NCBI GenBank assembly: GCA_963556495.2
Contig: OY747705.1
Location: 24,213,501-24,277,500 of the forward strand
Direction of reading: 5' to 3'
DNA length: 64,000 nucleotides
Source: Valencia hispanica
Taxonomy: Eukaryota; Chordata; Actinopteri; Cyprinodontiformes; Valenciidae
Part shown: one piece after another, positions 1 through 12,809 of the stretch
Layout: each line of letters opens with the position of its first letter
Position numbering within the stretch: the first letter of the stretch is position 1
Notes under the pieces: generated by a model
Told to the model about the DNA's origin: nothing
What the model saw: only the letters and a program-made list of their open reading frames with translations
The model's database searches: none
Program-made: the position numbers and the translations under genes

Positions 1-98
1 ATTGGGTTTATGCTTTTTAGTCCGTTCTCTGCTGATAATGACAGGTATGAATGTGTTAGGGCAAGGTCCAAGTCCAGTATGTGAGTTACTGTTAAAAT

Positions 99-182
99 CA
101 GAGCTGAGTTCATAGGAGCAGGGACAAGCTGGCAAACAAGCAGAGCTGAGTTCATAGGAGCAGGGACAAGCTGGCCAACAAG
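99..182. repeat. 42-bp tandem duplication
   Basis: Two nearly identical 42-bp units (99-140 and 141-182), each starting CAGAGCTGAGTTCATAGGAG, with one visible difference near the end. A recent local duplication. Confidence 0.8.
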
Positions 183-489
183 ATGTGGCAGAAGGGGCAG
201 GGGGCCGGTGTGGTAGACAGGAGGGGGCATGGGCATGCCAGACTTATTGCCAGCATGCGAGTGCCCTATCTGTTGCCTCCTGCACCAGAAAATGTTAAGG
301 TTGTCTGTACAACCAATGTTGTGCATCACTGTGGCAGAGAAAAGCCAAGTGTTCAGAGACAAAAGTCTGCTAAAATGACCAATTCCTCTGCCAAAGTTGG
401 AAATGGGGCCGGAGATAAAAACAGACACGTGAGTTTTTTAAAAGATTAAAAAGGTGGATAAAATCACGCTGTGAATGTCATTGGTTCCA

Positions 490-1160
490 GCATGAGTTAA
501 AACTTTACTGACACTTGTGGAGTTGAATGAGGTTCAGGATCTTTTCTGCGATGTCCATCACAGTGGCTCCAGGGAAAGACAGAGTGAGGGCTCCTCTCAT
601 CCTCACATTCCTCACCATGGAGTTGCCGATGATGAGCGTGGTGGGGGGTAGGTCTGCACGCCGTTGACTCTGGCCACAGGTTCGTTCACCGTCTCAGACT
701 TGCTGTATGCCAGGCTGAGAAGCATCCTCCGGACTGCAGCGATGTGTATTGAGCTCCGTAGCCTCATTCCGTGGGTTTGTGGGGTAGTGGAGCACTCCTA
801 GGAAAGTTCCAGCTGCTGTCCTGGGTTTGGCGCGATGTGGGAGGAATTGGGCAGTGAGCCTGTGGAGCAATGGGGGGCAAGGGGCTGTCAGAGGAGGAAA
901 GTCTGGGTCCAGGGCACTGTATTTTTTTTCCTTAACGACAAGCGGGTGGGAGGAGAGCGGTGGCGACTCCCCTATGTACCCCCACCTTGTCTGGACCCAA
1001 CCAGGGACCAGGTAACCAGGAGGACCAGAGTGGAACTGATTGGGGCTTTTGGCTTTGGCCCCTGCTGAAATCAGCTGTCCTCCTCCAGCTTGAGAACTTT
1101 CTGACTGAGCTTGAGACAGCTGTCACACTCAGGGCTGCATGTAAGTGAAGGCATGGTGGG
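490..1160 (-). pseudogene. Degenerate retroelement ORF with SGNH/esterase-like domain
   Basis: On the minus strand, 520-655 reads LPPTTLIIGNSMVRNVRMRG then LTLSFPGATVMDIAEKIL before a TAA. The GNSMVR and PGATV blocks resemble block I of SGNH hydrolase-like domains common in fish repeat-encoded proteins and in ORF1 of CR1/L2-type LINEs. Further upstream (about 1140 back to 1060) a CDSCLKLSQKVLKLEE-like stretch suggests a Cys motif plus coiled coil. A TGA near 692 and frame changes break it. No catalytic downstream block remains. The element family is uncertain. Confidence 0.45.
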
Positions 1161-1501
1161 GGGGAGAGAAGTAGTCCACGCACTGCTTAAAACAACCCTG
1201 ACAAAAACATCTGATGATTAAAAAGTTCACAGACCGAAGTTAAAAACCATAGATCAGAAGCTCACTACAACTTATATGTCCACCACCTGTCTTAGATACC
1301 TTTGGATCTAAAGCGTTTCCCCTGCACCAGTAATTACCATAACTCCAGACAGGTGTGACTAGAATATCTACTAAGCTCTATTCACCTACTAATCCCTCCA
1401 ACTGCTCCTACATCATCATTTTCTTTCCAAGAACATCTCCCAGTCGGCTGGTAAGAATGTTATTGTCTCTAAGACATTATTAATTTATTCCGTTGTAAAT
1501 T

Positions 1502-1588
1502 AGCCTGACATCAGCTTTTCTCCAGACATCAGCCTGACATCAGCTTTTCTCCAGACATCAGCCTGACATCAGCTTTTCTCTGTGCTTT
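1502..1588. repeat. 29-bp tandem repeat, three copies
   Basis: The unit starting AGCCTGACATCAGCTTTTCT occurs at 1502, 1531 and 1560, the last copy cut short. A minisatellite-like repeat with no visible gene context. Confidence 0.8.
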
Positions 1589-1589
1589 C

Positions 1590-4500
1590 ACAGAGGTTGT
1601 TGAAGCAACTTCCAGTCTTAACTCAATTGAAATCAACAAGTGTGTACATAATTGTTTCACACAGACTTTGCTTATTGGTTTACCTTTTTTAAAATAAATA
1701 ATAACAGTGTGGAGCCTTTATGTAATTTTGTAGTCTTGAGAATTGATTTCTATGATTTTAGAAAGCCTTTTTACCCTGACTGTCTGCACAGGATGATACC
1801 GTGTATGGAAGTGTTCTTGTCTGTATGTGTTCCAATGGAGAGGCTGCAAATATGAAACAACAATTCTGAGTATTTTCTGATTAAATATTAACTTGTGGCC
1901 CAGGTCTTAACCCTAAATTCAGTTTGGCTACCTGTGTTTAAAATTACTGTTATTGCTCTCTGTATTCCTGTTGCATTACCTTGAGACAATCATCTCCTGG
2001 CTTGCAAAATAAAATCATGAAGGGTTCAGTACACATGCAGGGAAAAGCAAATACACCTGGCAGTGATATGATGTGTTGTATTTCACACCTTATCAGATTT
2101 TGAAACCGATATAACAGCAACCTGTTGCTACTGCAGAAAAGGATGCCAAGCCTGGCTTTGCCTTATCAGCTCTTTACAGTGCCACAAAAAACATAATTTC
2201 TTCAGGCATAAGAACCTTCAGATATTGGTCACATGTTGGGGGACTGAACTGAACAGCTCCCTCTACAGCTGGATGGGAATCACTTTTCTTATAATGTCAC
2301 TAAGCACAATCTTGTCCCTGGTTCAGTCTGCCTTGGTCCTTGTGGCCATCTGTATCTATTCCATCTAATGGAGATTAAATGTGTTTCAACAGAGAAGATT
2401 ATGTACGTTTTTCTCTTTGTTTCTGTTTAATCTACAGATTTACTTTGTCTCCCATACAATTAAAGTAATTCTATTATTTAGAAGTGTCAAGTAAACAGAA
2501 ATTCAAAATAATTTAGATAAATAGACATTTTCCCAGTTGCAATCACACTTCTCCGAGCACAAATGTTATAACACTTGAGATTTTACGATTCACTGATTCA
2601 GTGATTTTACAGCTTTTGTAAAGTTTAGTGATAGCACAAACTGCTGAGTGAAGCAAGGTGACTGCGAGGTCTGTGCGTGTTTTGGTCTTTGGCAGTTTTC
2701 ATCAGAAAATAAATTATTTATCTCTGTACCAAGGGAATCCAAATTTTAAATGTGTGGGTATTTTTATATATTCATCTACATTTGTTCTGTGGCAAAAAAA
2801 AAGAAGGACAACAACCCAGGGGTCTACAGAATAAACTGTGACATGACAGACCTTTTTTATCTAATTTTGTTTTTTAAAATATTTTCACTGACCTCTTTTT
2901 CCCCACCAAAAGTAGCTTATTTTTCAGATTCATATTTTGTATACCAGAACAAAACAAAATGGATGTTGTTTTGCTTGTTTGTTTTTTATTACTGGTTTCT
3001 GATGGAAGAATCAGATTACCAAACTGATCATGGAAGAGCTTTGCAGGCTTTTCGTTTCTTGGTAATCACAAACACTGCATAGAACAAGAAGCAGACCAAA
3101 ATAAAAAGAGAATACATAAAAAACAAGATTGACCGAAGAAAAGATAGACAGCTAGGGTTTGGAGGAGGCGGCGGTTGATGGTAGTGAAGAGGAACATGAA
3201 GTGGCAAAGTGAGTGTTCAGTGTCAAGGCCGGGTTAGGTTTCCGGCTTCAGTGTTGTCAACACTCTTCAAGCACCAAGAGAAGGGTTCACCCTTAGAACA
3301 GGAGCTAGCATCACTGCTTGTGCCAAAACCGCTCCAGCATTACAACACGGGCACCCGGCGAACATGACACCGGTCCTCGGTCCAACACAGCATGCAGGGC
3401 CAATTTTGTCACGGCCATCTGTGATGAATGTTCTCGCCCCACATTGCTTGATCTTGCTGATCCTTCTTCTCACTCCCCTCCAGGTTTTGATTTCTTTAAT
3501 TCCAAACAAAGTTTGTCACACATGAACCATCTGGATCAAAGCCTAAAAATCTGACAATGCCTCACATGTGACATGTGGTATTTAACTTGCTGCTTATGGG
3601 GCAATTGACTGAAACACCCACTTATGAAACAAAAGGAAATTTTAATCACAAAAGGAGGGAAGGCTACAGGACACTGAAAATGATATTTCATATATGTTAG
3701 AGTAATACTAAAGTATCAAGAACACGTGTTCTTGTTTAATGTTGATGTGGTGGTTCTGATAGAAGTGTAGTAGCAGGGAGAGATGGAGTAGGGTCTGTGG
3801 CTGCCTGTGTTTAGGTTTAGGAGTGTCTGATGACAGCTAGCTAGTTCTTGAATGTGGCTTCAAGCTTCCCACACTGCAGCCCCAGCAGTGGATCTCACTG
3901 ACGTCAAAAGGCTTTAACATGATTGACAGCCAACTGAATCTACGCACAGACAAAGAATATGACTGGCTGAACAGAGAAACAAACAACAAAGTTTAAAAAT
4001 TGAGTCTGTGTGCACCAGACACGGTTGGTTTGCATGACTGGTTTGATATTTTTGGTAAATTACAAAATTATTCAGTTTCATGCCGAGAGCTAAACAAGAA
4101 GATTGAAACCACTCTGCAGTCCACGCAATGAACACAAGACTGCAGCCAGTTGTGTATTTTAAATACAGAAATCTTTGAACTTGTTTTTGTGTGGATTAGA
4201 CAAACATGCATTGAACTTCCCTTACAGTAATACATCAGTACTTTATTTTTGTATGGTCAAGTTGTTTGTTTAATGGACTGCTGCAGTTTTATCTCTGCAC
4301 TTTCAGCACTCTGGTTCCCAAATGTAATTTATTTTATGTTGTAAGTTACCAAAGAGTTTGGAGAAGCATACTGGAACTTACTGAAGTTGTTAAGTTTATA
4401 AGTGAGTGCTGCGTGCAGATGGCGCTAAAATTGATGGGGGGAAAAATAATAAAGTTTACCACTGCATAGAGAATTGATACGTAAAATCCAAGCTTGCCAT

Positions 4501-5490
4501 CTAATGTGTGAAGTGGTTTACCTTTGTAAAATAGAGCTGTTGGTCATAAAACCCACTTCCTATCATTTGCTTTTATTTTTAGTAGATTAAAACATTTTGT
4601 TTCTATTTTGGATTTATTTTATTTATTAATTTTATAGATTTGTTCTAATTTCTAACATCTTTTTGTTTGTTCTTTGCCGTTCACATGTATTAATTATTGA
4701 GGTATTTATGTATTTTATGCTTTGTGCAGCATTTTGACCAGTTCTCAATGGTTTTAAATGTACTACAGAACATTTGAAAAGGCAACTATTAGCCAGTGAG
4801 TAAAGCTTGTGGAGTAATATTTTACTATCATTGATGTGTTTTCATGTTAAATAACTGAATAGACAAATTAATGAATAGGGGAAAATACATTTTGATCTTG
4901 AATTTCCATGAAAAGTTCACAACTAACTCGTTAAGAACAATGAAAAATTACTGTATTCTCTATATTAGAGGTTGATTGGTTAATCTTTTAATACCTATTT
5001 AAATTTTTCTTTCAATACTCAATATTAGGACAGCTGATGGCCAATATTTGACGTTAATTATTTACAAATGGTGCATGGTTATACGAGGCCTTAAACAGAA
5101 TTGCTTTTGGGGCCTCTTTCAATTGGTCCAGCCAGTTCATTTTAATGCTTCAACCATTTAACAAAACTCTTTTGTTGTTGGCCATGGACTAAATAATAAA
5201 TACAATTTTTAAATATGAAAATTGGTGTCTACCATAACAATGAAGGCTTAAAGGGATATACATTGTTTATGCTAAGCTAAAGCAAACGGACTGCTGCCAG
5301 ATCAGGAGAATGACTGTGCTGGTTATAAAATGCTATTTTTCTCTTGTCTAACTCTGGGGAATATGGCAACAAACAAAATTTAACTTAGGGGTGGAATATC
5401 CCTTTATGCCTGCGATCAACAGAGTTAGTAATCAGGACTTTTGAAATAAAGTTAATAGATACTCTTCAAAATAAAACCCACAACATTTCA
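1590..5490. other. Gene-free AT-rich stretch
   Basis: No open frame here looks like a protein and none has a recognisable motif. A somewhat GC-richer patch at 3140-3500 has no assignable content. I see no transposon ends. Confidence 0.5.
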
Positions 5491-5499
5491 TAGGCCAGA

Positions 5500-5755
5500 T
5501 TATTTGAACGGAAGAAGGTGACGAGTTCAAATCCAGACTGGGGTATTTCTGCTTGTTTGATTTTTCTCCCCATGCATGCCATCTCCAGGTGCTTCAGTTT
5601 TCTCCCATGGTCCAACAACACACATTGTATCTTAATTGGCTTCTCTAAATTGTCTTTAGGCATAAGCGCATGCATACATTCATGGTTTGTCATTCATGGT
5701 GTCTCTGTGTTGCCATGTGATAGACTGTTGACCTGTCCTGGGGGACTGATTATGG
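5500..5755 (+). repeat. tRNA-related SINE, degenerate
   Basis: Begins with a B-box-like GAGTTCAAATCC and continues with the widespread fish pattern of CCCATGCATGCCATCTCCAG, then TTGGCTTCTCTAAATTGTCT, then GATAGACTGTTGACCTGTCC. The head (A box) is not clear, so the copy is probably 5' truncated. A second copy of this family lies at 56880-57104. Confidence 0.6.
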
Positions 5756-5759
5756 CAAA

Positions 5760-8630
5760 ATGAGGTTATTCATTACTAATGGACCTAACATGGAGATAAA
5801 AGAAGTGATTCCTTTAGCCTTTAAAAGCATACCCTACTTCTTAACTTTTGCATGTTCACAAATGTTATTATTACTATTATTAATATTAATATTAATATTA
5901 ATATTATTTTTCTATGGTATCTGTGTAACTAATGCGCTTGTAGACATGCCCTGGTTTAATTCAAGTTATCTTGAAACCCCAAACCCAGTTGGAAACCCAA
6001 AGCAGCTCAGGCTGGCCCTCAAAATATCAATTTTGTATTTGTCCAGGTTGTCTTTTTCCAAAATGCAGTTTTATTTGAACTTGGAAAAGAAGTCTGCCTG
6101 TTTCTTTGAAACATCTACCTACTTGCTGACTGAAAGGAACTGACTGAAGCAGGGCCTCTTCTGTGCCTTGGAAGATCCAGTGATTGAGGCATTTTTGGGT
6201 GATTTACTTGATTGACCTCACATATCTCCTTCATAGAAGAGAGACCCTTCACTATCTATTACAATGTATGAGCTACTTTCTGTCAGATCCTATATCTTAT
6301 TAAGCTACACCTGACTGAACGATCACAACACATCAAGCTTGATATGTTGACCCACGTCTGATCTGTTCAGTCTGTTTTAAATGCAACATTTTAAAATGAA
6401 AATGCCAGAAGATACATAATTGTTTTTACATGCTACAGGTTAATTGTGTGTTTATTAAAAGGAGTCTCTTTAAATGAAAGTAATCTTTAGGTCTTTAATC
6501 TTTATGATCTATGACCAATAATCACATTCAAAAGTAAGAATTTTATTGTAAAAATGGGTGATTGTTTCCACTTCTTTGTGGTCTCTCTTCTTCCAGGTTT
6601 CTTCAATCCTGTGATGGAATGAAGATCTGGGGTACCCAGCCTCTTGCCTAATGACTGATGGAGATAACCCTGTTACCCTTCAAGGATAATCAAGTGCATC
6701 TGATAAATGAATTGGTGGATGGTGAAAGATGCTGCTTCATACTGTTCCATGTGGATCTTTATTTGGTTTCACATTGTTCTACATGTGTTTAAACAGCATG
6801 AAAAACATGGACACCATAATTTTTATCATACTGCAGACAAAACTATCTAATTCCCTTGCAACAAATTTTCATCATGCTTTGCTGGGTGCAAACTATGGGT
6901 GTCATTTTGGCGCCTTTCTTATCATGAGAATTCCACCTCCACAGTGAAGTGCATCCTTTGTGAATTGCAACTGCACAGTTCATAGCTGAATTCCCACAAA
7001 ATGTTCTTGTGTTTACATAAAAAAAACTGCTTAAATCGATGTATGTACAAGCCTTTAATCATTTGTCCCTTCATTGCAATTCACTCCCCTTGATCTGTTT
7101 TTCTTAGTAAGAACTTATATGAAGTGAAACACTTGGCCTTTCATTGCTTGAAGGCTGTTTTTATTAAGGCTGCGGCTATTTTATGGTCAAGAGGAATGAA
7201 TTACATTAGCTAAATGCAGTCTGTTGTTTTAGGACTCGTGCAGCTTCTCAATTAGGGTAGTCATTTTGGTCTACACCTCATTTTGATGGCCATAAAGAAT
7301 GAAACCTCAGAGAATGTGCATGTGTAAGCTGTGCATGGAAAAACAATGACACAAGAATAGAAGCAGTAATCTCAGGAAAGAGAAGTATATTAAAAAAAAT
7401 CTAAAGACAGATCAAAAGGCTTGCGTGAAATATGAGAGGAATTTTCATTATTCCCATGGCTGGGCACTGTGCAGTCAGAACCCCTTTTTTATTTTGTGAC
7501 ATTCTTGCATACACACACAGCCATTAACACACACATTAACACAGGTCTGTAATCTCACTGACCACCCAGCCTGCAGTGCCCCCTGGGCCCCACCTCTTAC
7601 CTTGGTCTGAGGCGCTGTAGCTGAGAAAAACTACACCCTTCACTTCCTCTCCCTCCATGCCTACAGAGTTTCTCCTTTCCCTGCCTCCCTCCCTCTCTCA
7701 GTGTTCTCATTCATGTTGTAACAACTAGTAAAGGAAGGAGACTTTGACCCCCCTCAGTTAAAAGTTCCCAATCGCCTTTGTTCATCTGCTCGGCGTAGGA
7801 GTGGGATTGGCAAATTCAGAGGAGCTACTCTTACAATGTTCTAACATCCTGTTCAAAGTTCACTTCTAAATATCCAAGATACTAAAGAGGATTTTATTGA
7901 AAATAAACATTTGGCTTGTGTAATATTCCTATGTTGATGCTCTGGTCTCGTCAGAAAGGGAGATTAGTCCTTCTGACATATTTTTAAAACCAGTCATTTT
8001 TTGTTCTTTTTGATACAAAAACATTTGAATCTTTCTTCTACCCCCTTCAAATCATTTCTCTTACAATCAGCCAAATCAAGTACAGGACAGGTGTTTTTGA
8101 CTAATAATAAAAAGTAATCTTGCTATTAGCAAAAAAATTGCAAACACTTTCAGCCTAAAACTAAAATGTAACTCTTAAAATCTTTGCACATATGACAAAT
8201 TAGTTCTCCGTTGCTTGAATAAAAACGATTGTGATGTGATTAGCACAATATTTATTTGAATATTATAATGCTATGAAAACCTAAGGACTATCAAAATAAC
8301 TCTTAATCTAAATCACCCTTGAACTAGGTCATAAAGTTTATTTCAATTAACACACTACTCTCTTTCATGTTTTACTTCACTGTTGAGTGACGTGTTTATT
8401 AGTGTGTCTGACCTTCAAGTTGAAGCAGCATATATTTTCAATATATGTAAAATTCTTGTTTTTCTCACAAATAAGAAAATGCTTTCATTGTTTTCCACTG
8501 TTAAGAAATCTATTTAGGAAAAAATTTAAATATTTCTGTAGTAGCTCAGTTGTTTAAGAAATACATTTGAATTATAAAGTTGATAGAATCTCTCATGTGG
8601 TTATCAGCAGCTTAAAAAAAGGACGGCTTG
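5760..8630. other. Gene-free stretch
   Basis: Contains a short ATT/AATATT-rich run (5872-5912) and a GC-richer patch at 7550-7720, but no supported exon or transposon. Confidence 0.5.
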
Positions 8631-8650
8631 GTGTTTAGGCAGAGTGACAC

Positions 8651-8790
8651 AGCGCACGAATTAGGACAGGAGGATGCTAACAGTGCACGTGGGATCTGTG
8701 TGACTCCAACGCCACAGCGCACGGGTTGGAAGGACAGGAGGGTCCGTGTGACCCCACTGGGAGAGCGCACGGATTGGAAAGACAAGATCC
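8651..8790. repeat. Three imperfect direct repeats with AGCGCACG core
   Basis: The core AGCGCACG(A/G)(A/G)(A/T)TTGGA-like sequence recurs at 8651, 8716 and 8764, each followed by GACAGGAGG- or GACAAGAT-like sequence. Unequal spacing (65 and 48 bp) argues for a decayed repeat. Confidence 0.5.
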
Positions 8791-8848
8791 TAAGTTTGGG
8801 GTGATATGCAGTGTTTTCCCACCACACATAAAGTGTTTTCAAAAGACA

Positions 8849-8975
8849 CACTGCGACAGCATATTAGGGTAATATTGTCGGCACGGTGTGTCTTTTGAAT
8901 GCGCCATGTCGAGGCACCAATATTGCGACATTCGTGCCGGCATGCTATATTACCGTAATATTGCTGCAACTCTGG
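8849..8975. repeat. Imperfect inverted repeat
   Basis: The arm around 8851-8885 (GACAGCATATTAGGGTAATA then TTGTCGGCACG) is mirrored around 8934-8973 (CGTGCCGGCATGCTATATTA then CCGTAATATTGCTGC). The arms enclose about 50 bp that includes GTGTGTCTTTTGAATGCGCC. Possibly part of a non-autonomous DNA transposon. Confidence 0.5.
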
Positions 8976-9127
8976 ACTTATGAATGAAGAACACGCCTTG
9001 CCGCAACAGAGAGTAATGTCATGATGATGATGTGTGTAATATACGCTGAGCCTTGTCCAGCAACAATATTTTAAATGCAATTAAACATGGGGAGTTAATT
9101 TAGCATTTGTAAATTGTATCAGCTGAA

Positions 9128-9290
9128 ATGGCAAAATGGAGGGATGCAGAGGTCCGGGAGCTTCTAGGCTATAGAGCTGAAGACCAGATAGCCAGACAGT
9201 TCATGGCTCGCAAGAAGACTTGAGGAGCGGGGCTTCAATCAGGATAAAAAAAGTTACGTCCAAGCTATTTTGACTGTTTATCAGAGCCTC
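9128..9290 (+). pseudogene. Myb/SANT-like transposon gene fragment, frameshifted
   Basis: From an ATG at 9128 the frame reads MAKWRDAEVRELLGYRAEDQ followed by IARQFMARKKT and a TGA. A +1 shift then continues LEERGFNQDKKSYVQAI. The tryptophan/acidic pattern and the (L/I)EERGFN-D block resemble the Myb/SANT-like DNA-binding domain proteins carried by fish Harbinger-type transposons. Middle residues are lost. Recognition is by recalled pattern only. Confidence 0.5.
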
Positions 9291-9697
9291 ATACGTCTCA
9301 TGGTTTATACACAACCCTGGAGGTTGACACCAAGGACACCTCCAAACCCCCATTCTATCCCATCATCGCGTAATCTTTTGTGAAAAACACCTGGTCACGC
9401 TACATTGCCAATACAGGCTGACCAGTTATGAATGACCAAAAGGCTCACTGATGGCGGCATTGTCTTTTGAAACAGCTTTATATAGTTTCTGAGATGTTGA
9501 AGACTTGAGATTTTGTTTTATAACCTACACTTCCTGTCTGCTATGTTTCTTGGTATTAATGGTACTGTATGTTCATTAATGTGCTCTCCGAGGCCTTTTC
9601 AGAACAGCTTTATTTATACTAAGATCAACTTACACATGGGTGGACATTATCTTAAAATAGATTAAGGAAATTGAGTGCACTGAATTTTATTTAGATG

Positions 9698-9870
9698 TAT
9701 CAGATTTTTTGTGAAAAATGTTGAAAACTGTGTCAGTTATCTTCTACTTCACAATATGTGCTGCTATGTGTTGCTCTATCACATAAAATCCCCTCAAAAC
9801 TATTTTGAAGTTCCTGGTTCTAATGTGACAAGGAGAGTGAATACCTTTGCAAGGCATTTCACCTTCTTTT
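9698..9870 (+). mobile_element. Tc1-like element, 3' end fragment
   Basis: TCAGATTTTTTGTGAAAAAT, CTATCACATAAAATCCCCTC and GTGAATACCTTTGCAAGGCA in order match the 3' terminal region of the same Tc1 family whose 5' end is at 19423. The rest of the element is missing. Confidence 0.65.
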
Positions 9871-9879
9871 GCTCTTTCC

Positions 9880-11030
9880 ATGTTGTTTACCAGGAAAGTG
9901 CACAGCTGGAACAAATGTGCATTTGTTTGGCTTTTGATTCAAAAGCAAAATTCCTGTTTTGCACAACTTTTATGGATTTGCAGATGCCACCAATGTTGTA
10001 CTGATGCACTAAACAGCTGTTTTGTGTATAAGAGCTTAGCAGTAACAAACAGTTTTAAATTTTCTAACCATGTCAAATCCTTGTTTTTCTCCTGTAATTT
10101 ATTTGAATCTAATAACGAACAGTTTTAACAGCTATTAAAAGATACTTTACTTTGTAATTGAATATGACCTGTTTTTTAATGTAACCAAGAATTGTGGGCC
10201 GAGTGTGTTAATTTAACCTCTGGAGGGCAACTAAAATGCCTGATAGTGACAGGCACTCATTTACAGCCTGGCAGGCTGACAGACATTCAAATTGGGCAGC
10301 CAGCCAGTCGGTAAAACCGGCAGGCAGAGAGACTGACATGGACGTGCATGAAGAGACCCAGGGTGATAAGACACGTTCAGCCATTATTTAGTGAAAGCAG
10401 ACAGAGCCATATGTGGACGTAGAGGCAGTGGAACCAAACAGAGGTCAAAGGGCTTCTTGCCCCTGATCCTCGTTGGAGCTAAAGCATGTTAGTTTCACCC
10501 AGAGACCCCTCATTTTTAATCTAGGTTATGGTGACAGTTAGTATATTTGGTGACTTCAGGCCGAGAGCAGAAGTTCTTTAGGGTCCATGCTTAATTGGTT
10601 TTATGTGCTGTATTTTTACCACACCCCGTTTAAGTTAAGTAGTAATACAATAATGAAATAAAATGGACTATATTATGTGTTTAGCTTAACAGGTTTTTCA
10701 ATCCATTCACAATACTTATTCAATAAATAGCCCGGGGGGTAAATGGGTGATTAAATAAAACAGTATTCAACCAGTTATTTAATTAAAATATTTCATTTAA
10801 TTTCTATATCAATTATAGTACATTTTCATTTGTTTCTTGTTCTTGTTTTCTGCGAAGATAGTGAACTCCAAGAATACTGGAGTCTGGTAATATTTCATAA
10901 CTGCTGTTGACACAGTTTTAAGTTGTTTGTCCTTACTTCTACAGTTACAGGTACGTTAAAGTTAAATATATAAAGTAATAAAAATACAATCAATAAAGCA
11001 AAAACTAAATTAAAACAAAACAAACAAAAT
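9880..11030. other. Gene-free AT-rich stretch
   Basis: A mildly GC-richer segment with CAGCCTGGCAGGCTGACAGA-like internal repetition lies at 10265-10340. Nothing else recognisable. Confidence 0.5.
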
Positions 11031-11036
11031 GACTTT

Positions 11037-11039
11037 TCT

Positions 11040-11130
<91 letters not shown>

Positions 11131-11146
11131 ATTTATTTATTTATTT
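11037..11146. repeat. (CTTT)n microsatellite followed by (ATTT)n
   Basis: About 94 bp of CTTT units ending in four ATTT units. Confidence 0.95.
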
Positions 11147-11539
11147 GCTGTGCATCAGGTTGTAATCACTGCTTCTTTTTGGCTGTGACCTGCGAGTGCT
11201 GATTGACGATCCTCACATCCACAGATGGAGCGTTATCAGGACAAAAGCTTTAATACATTTATTATATTTATTGCTATGATCTATTTTTCCTCTACAGATA
11301 TTTGACTACAGCTACAAATCAATGATGCACCTAAGGTGATGGAACATGAATTGTGCCGAATGTGCCTTGAAGATACAAAGCCAAAGAGAGAGATAAACCG
11401 TTTTGCTTGTTACATATGTGTCAATAGCTATGGGTTTTTTTTATGTTTTATAGTAGTGCACAAAAATAACTTTATTTTAAAATTTATTTTAAAATATTTG
11501 TAAAGATGACAATCCCGTGTGTTTCGGTTTTTAACCAGG

Positions 11540-12096
11540 AGCGCGGACATTGGCCATTTGTCTACCTGGATGACATTCTTATTTATTCCAGGTCAGAGAT
11601 CGACCATGTCCGACATGTCCGAGTTGTCCTTTAGAGGTTGCTCCACCATGGCCTTTTCTGCAAACCGCAAAAGTGCTCCTTGCATCAGTCCTCCACTACA
11701 TTTCTCGGCAACGTCATCTCCGCCCAAGGAATCGCTATTGATCTATTCAAGGTCTCTGCTGTCTCCGACTGGCCCAAACCCACTACCCTGAGACAACTCC
11801 AATCCTTCTTAGGCTTCTGCAACTTCTATTGACACTTCATCAGAGACTTCAGTAAGATTGTGGCTCCTCTCACCATCCTCACCAGACCAGCCAGCCTGCC
11901 CCCCCCATTCACCCTACCACCAGCGGCTGAAGGTGCAGTCCGGGATCTCATCACCAGGTTTTCTTTGGCTCCTATTCTGTGCCATCCCAATATCACCAAA
12001 CCCTTCACTATCGAAATTGATGCCTCAGAGGTGGGCGCTGGAGCTGTCATCTCCCAGACCATCCCAGATCAGAAGCAGAAGCTTTATCTCTGCTGA
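11540..12096 (+). pseudogene. Ty3/gypsy retrotransposon pol fragment (RT to RNase H)
   Basis: One frame carries the reverse-transcriptase active-site box FVYLDDILIYS at 11557-11589, then [37 protein letters not shown], a linker, and the RNase H start TIEIDASEVGAGAVISQ near 12010-12057. Order and motifs are those of Ty3/gypsy pol. It is broken by TAG at 11632 and TGA at 11830 and cut off on both sides; no LTRs or integrase were seen. Confidence 0.8.
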
Positions 12097-12199
12097 TTGT
12101 CTCCAGTTCTCCTCCATCTGCCAGTTGGTTCTGCATTTGAGTGCATGCCTAAATAAAGACTATTACAACTGCTACTGTTGTCCCAGTATTTTGTGACAG

Positions 12200-12805
12200 G
12201 ATTAATGGAAACGTTTTGTGCCGGCTTTTTTTGCGCCTATTTTTACCACCTCTGAAAGGCATGTATTAATTTTGCGCCACCACAACTCAGCATAAGTTTA
12301 TTACTGACACACACATTCTAACCTAATAGTAATTCACACTTTAATGGTCATGAACCTGACAGTTATGTCGGTTTTTCCCACTTCCTGGGCACTCATCACG
12401 CCTGCACCTGCTATCTCTGGAATACAGCGCTTGCATGGAGCAGAGAGCGGCGCATTTACTCCGCACGCATTAAGTGTGTTAATGACAAACAAAAAATAAC
12501 ATTCACATACATTCTAGTCTAACTCTCTAACAGCCATAGACTTGACAGGTATGTAGTTTTTCCCCCTTTTTTGCCAAAGACTCTCTCTGACTGTGGTGCA
12601 GTGCATGGGGCAGAAAGGCTGGCACAAACAGCAGCGGACGAAAAGTCCTCATTTGAATACTGCTCTTTGCGCCTTTTAAGATTTGCACACCAAATCTTAG
12701 TAGATCACCCGCAAATGAAGGACAAACCACTGGTGCAATTATTTTGCGTCGCAAGCAATTTTGCCCTATTTATTTGGAATATTGATAAATCAGGCCCTCC
12801 GTGTC
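12200..12805. mobile_element. Probable non-autonomous DNA transposon, internally duplicated
   Basis: Two related blocks recur about 190 bp apart: ATTCTAACCTAATAG then TGAACCTGACAGTTATGTCG then TTTTTCCC, and ATTCTAGTCTAACTC then AGACTTGACAGGTATGTAG then TTTTTCCC. The right end, ATTGATAAATCAGGCCC, looks like a fish DNA-transposon terminus. A matching left terminus was not found. Confidence 0.4.
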
Positions 12806-12809
12806 TAAG

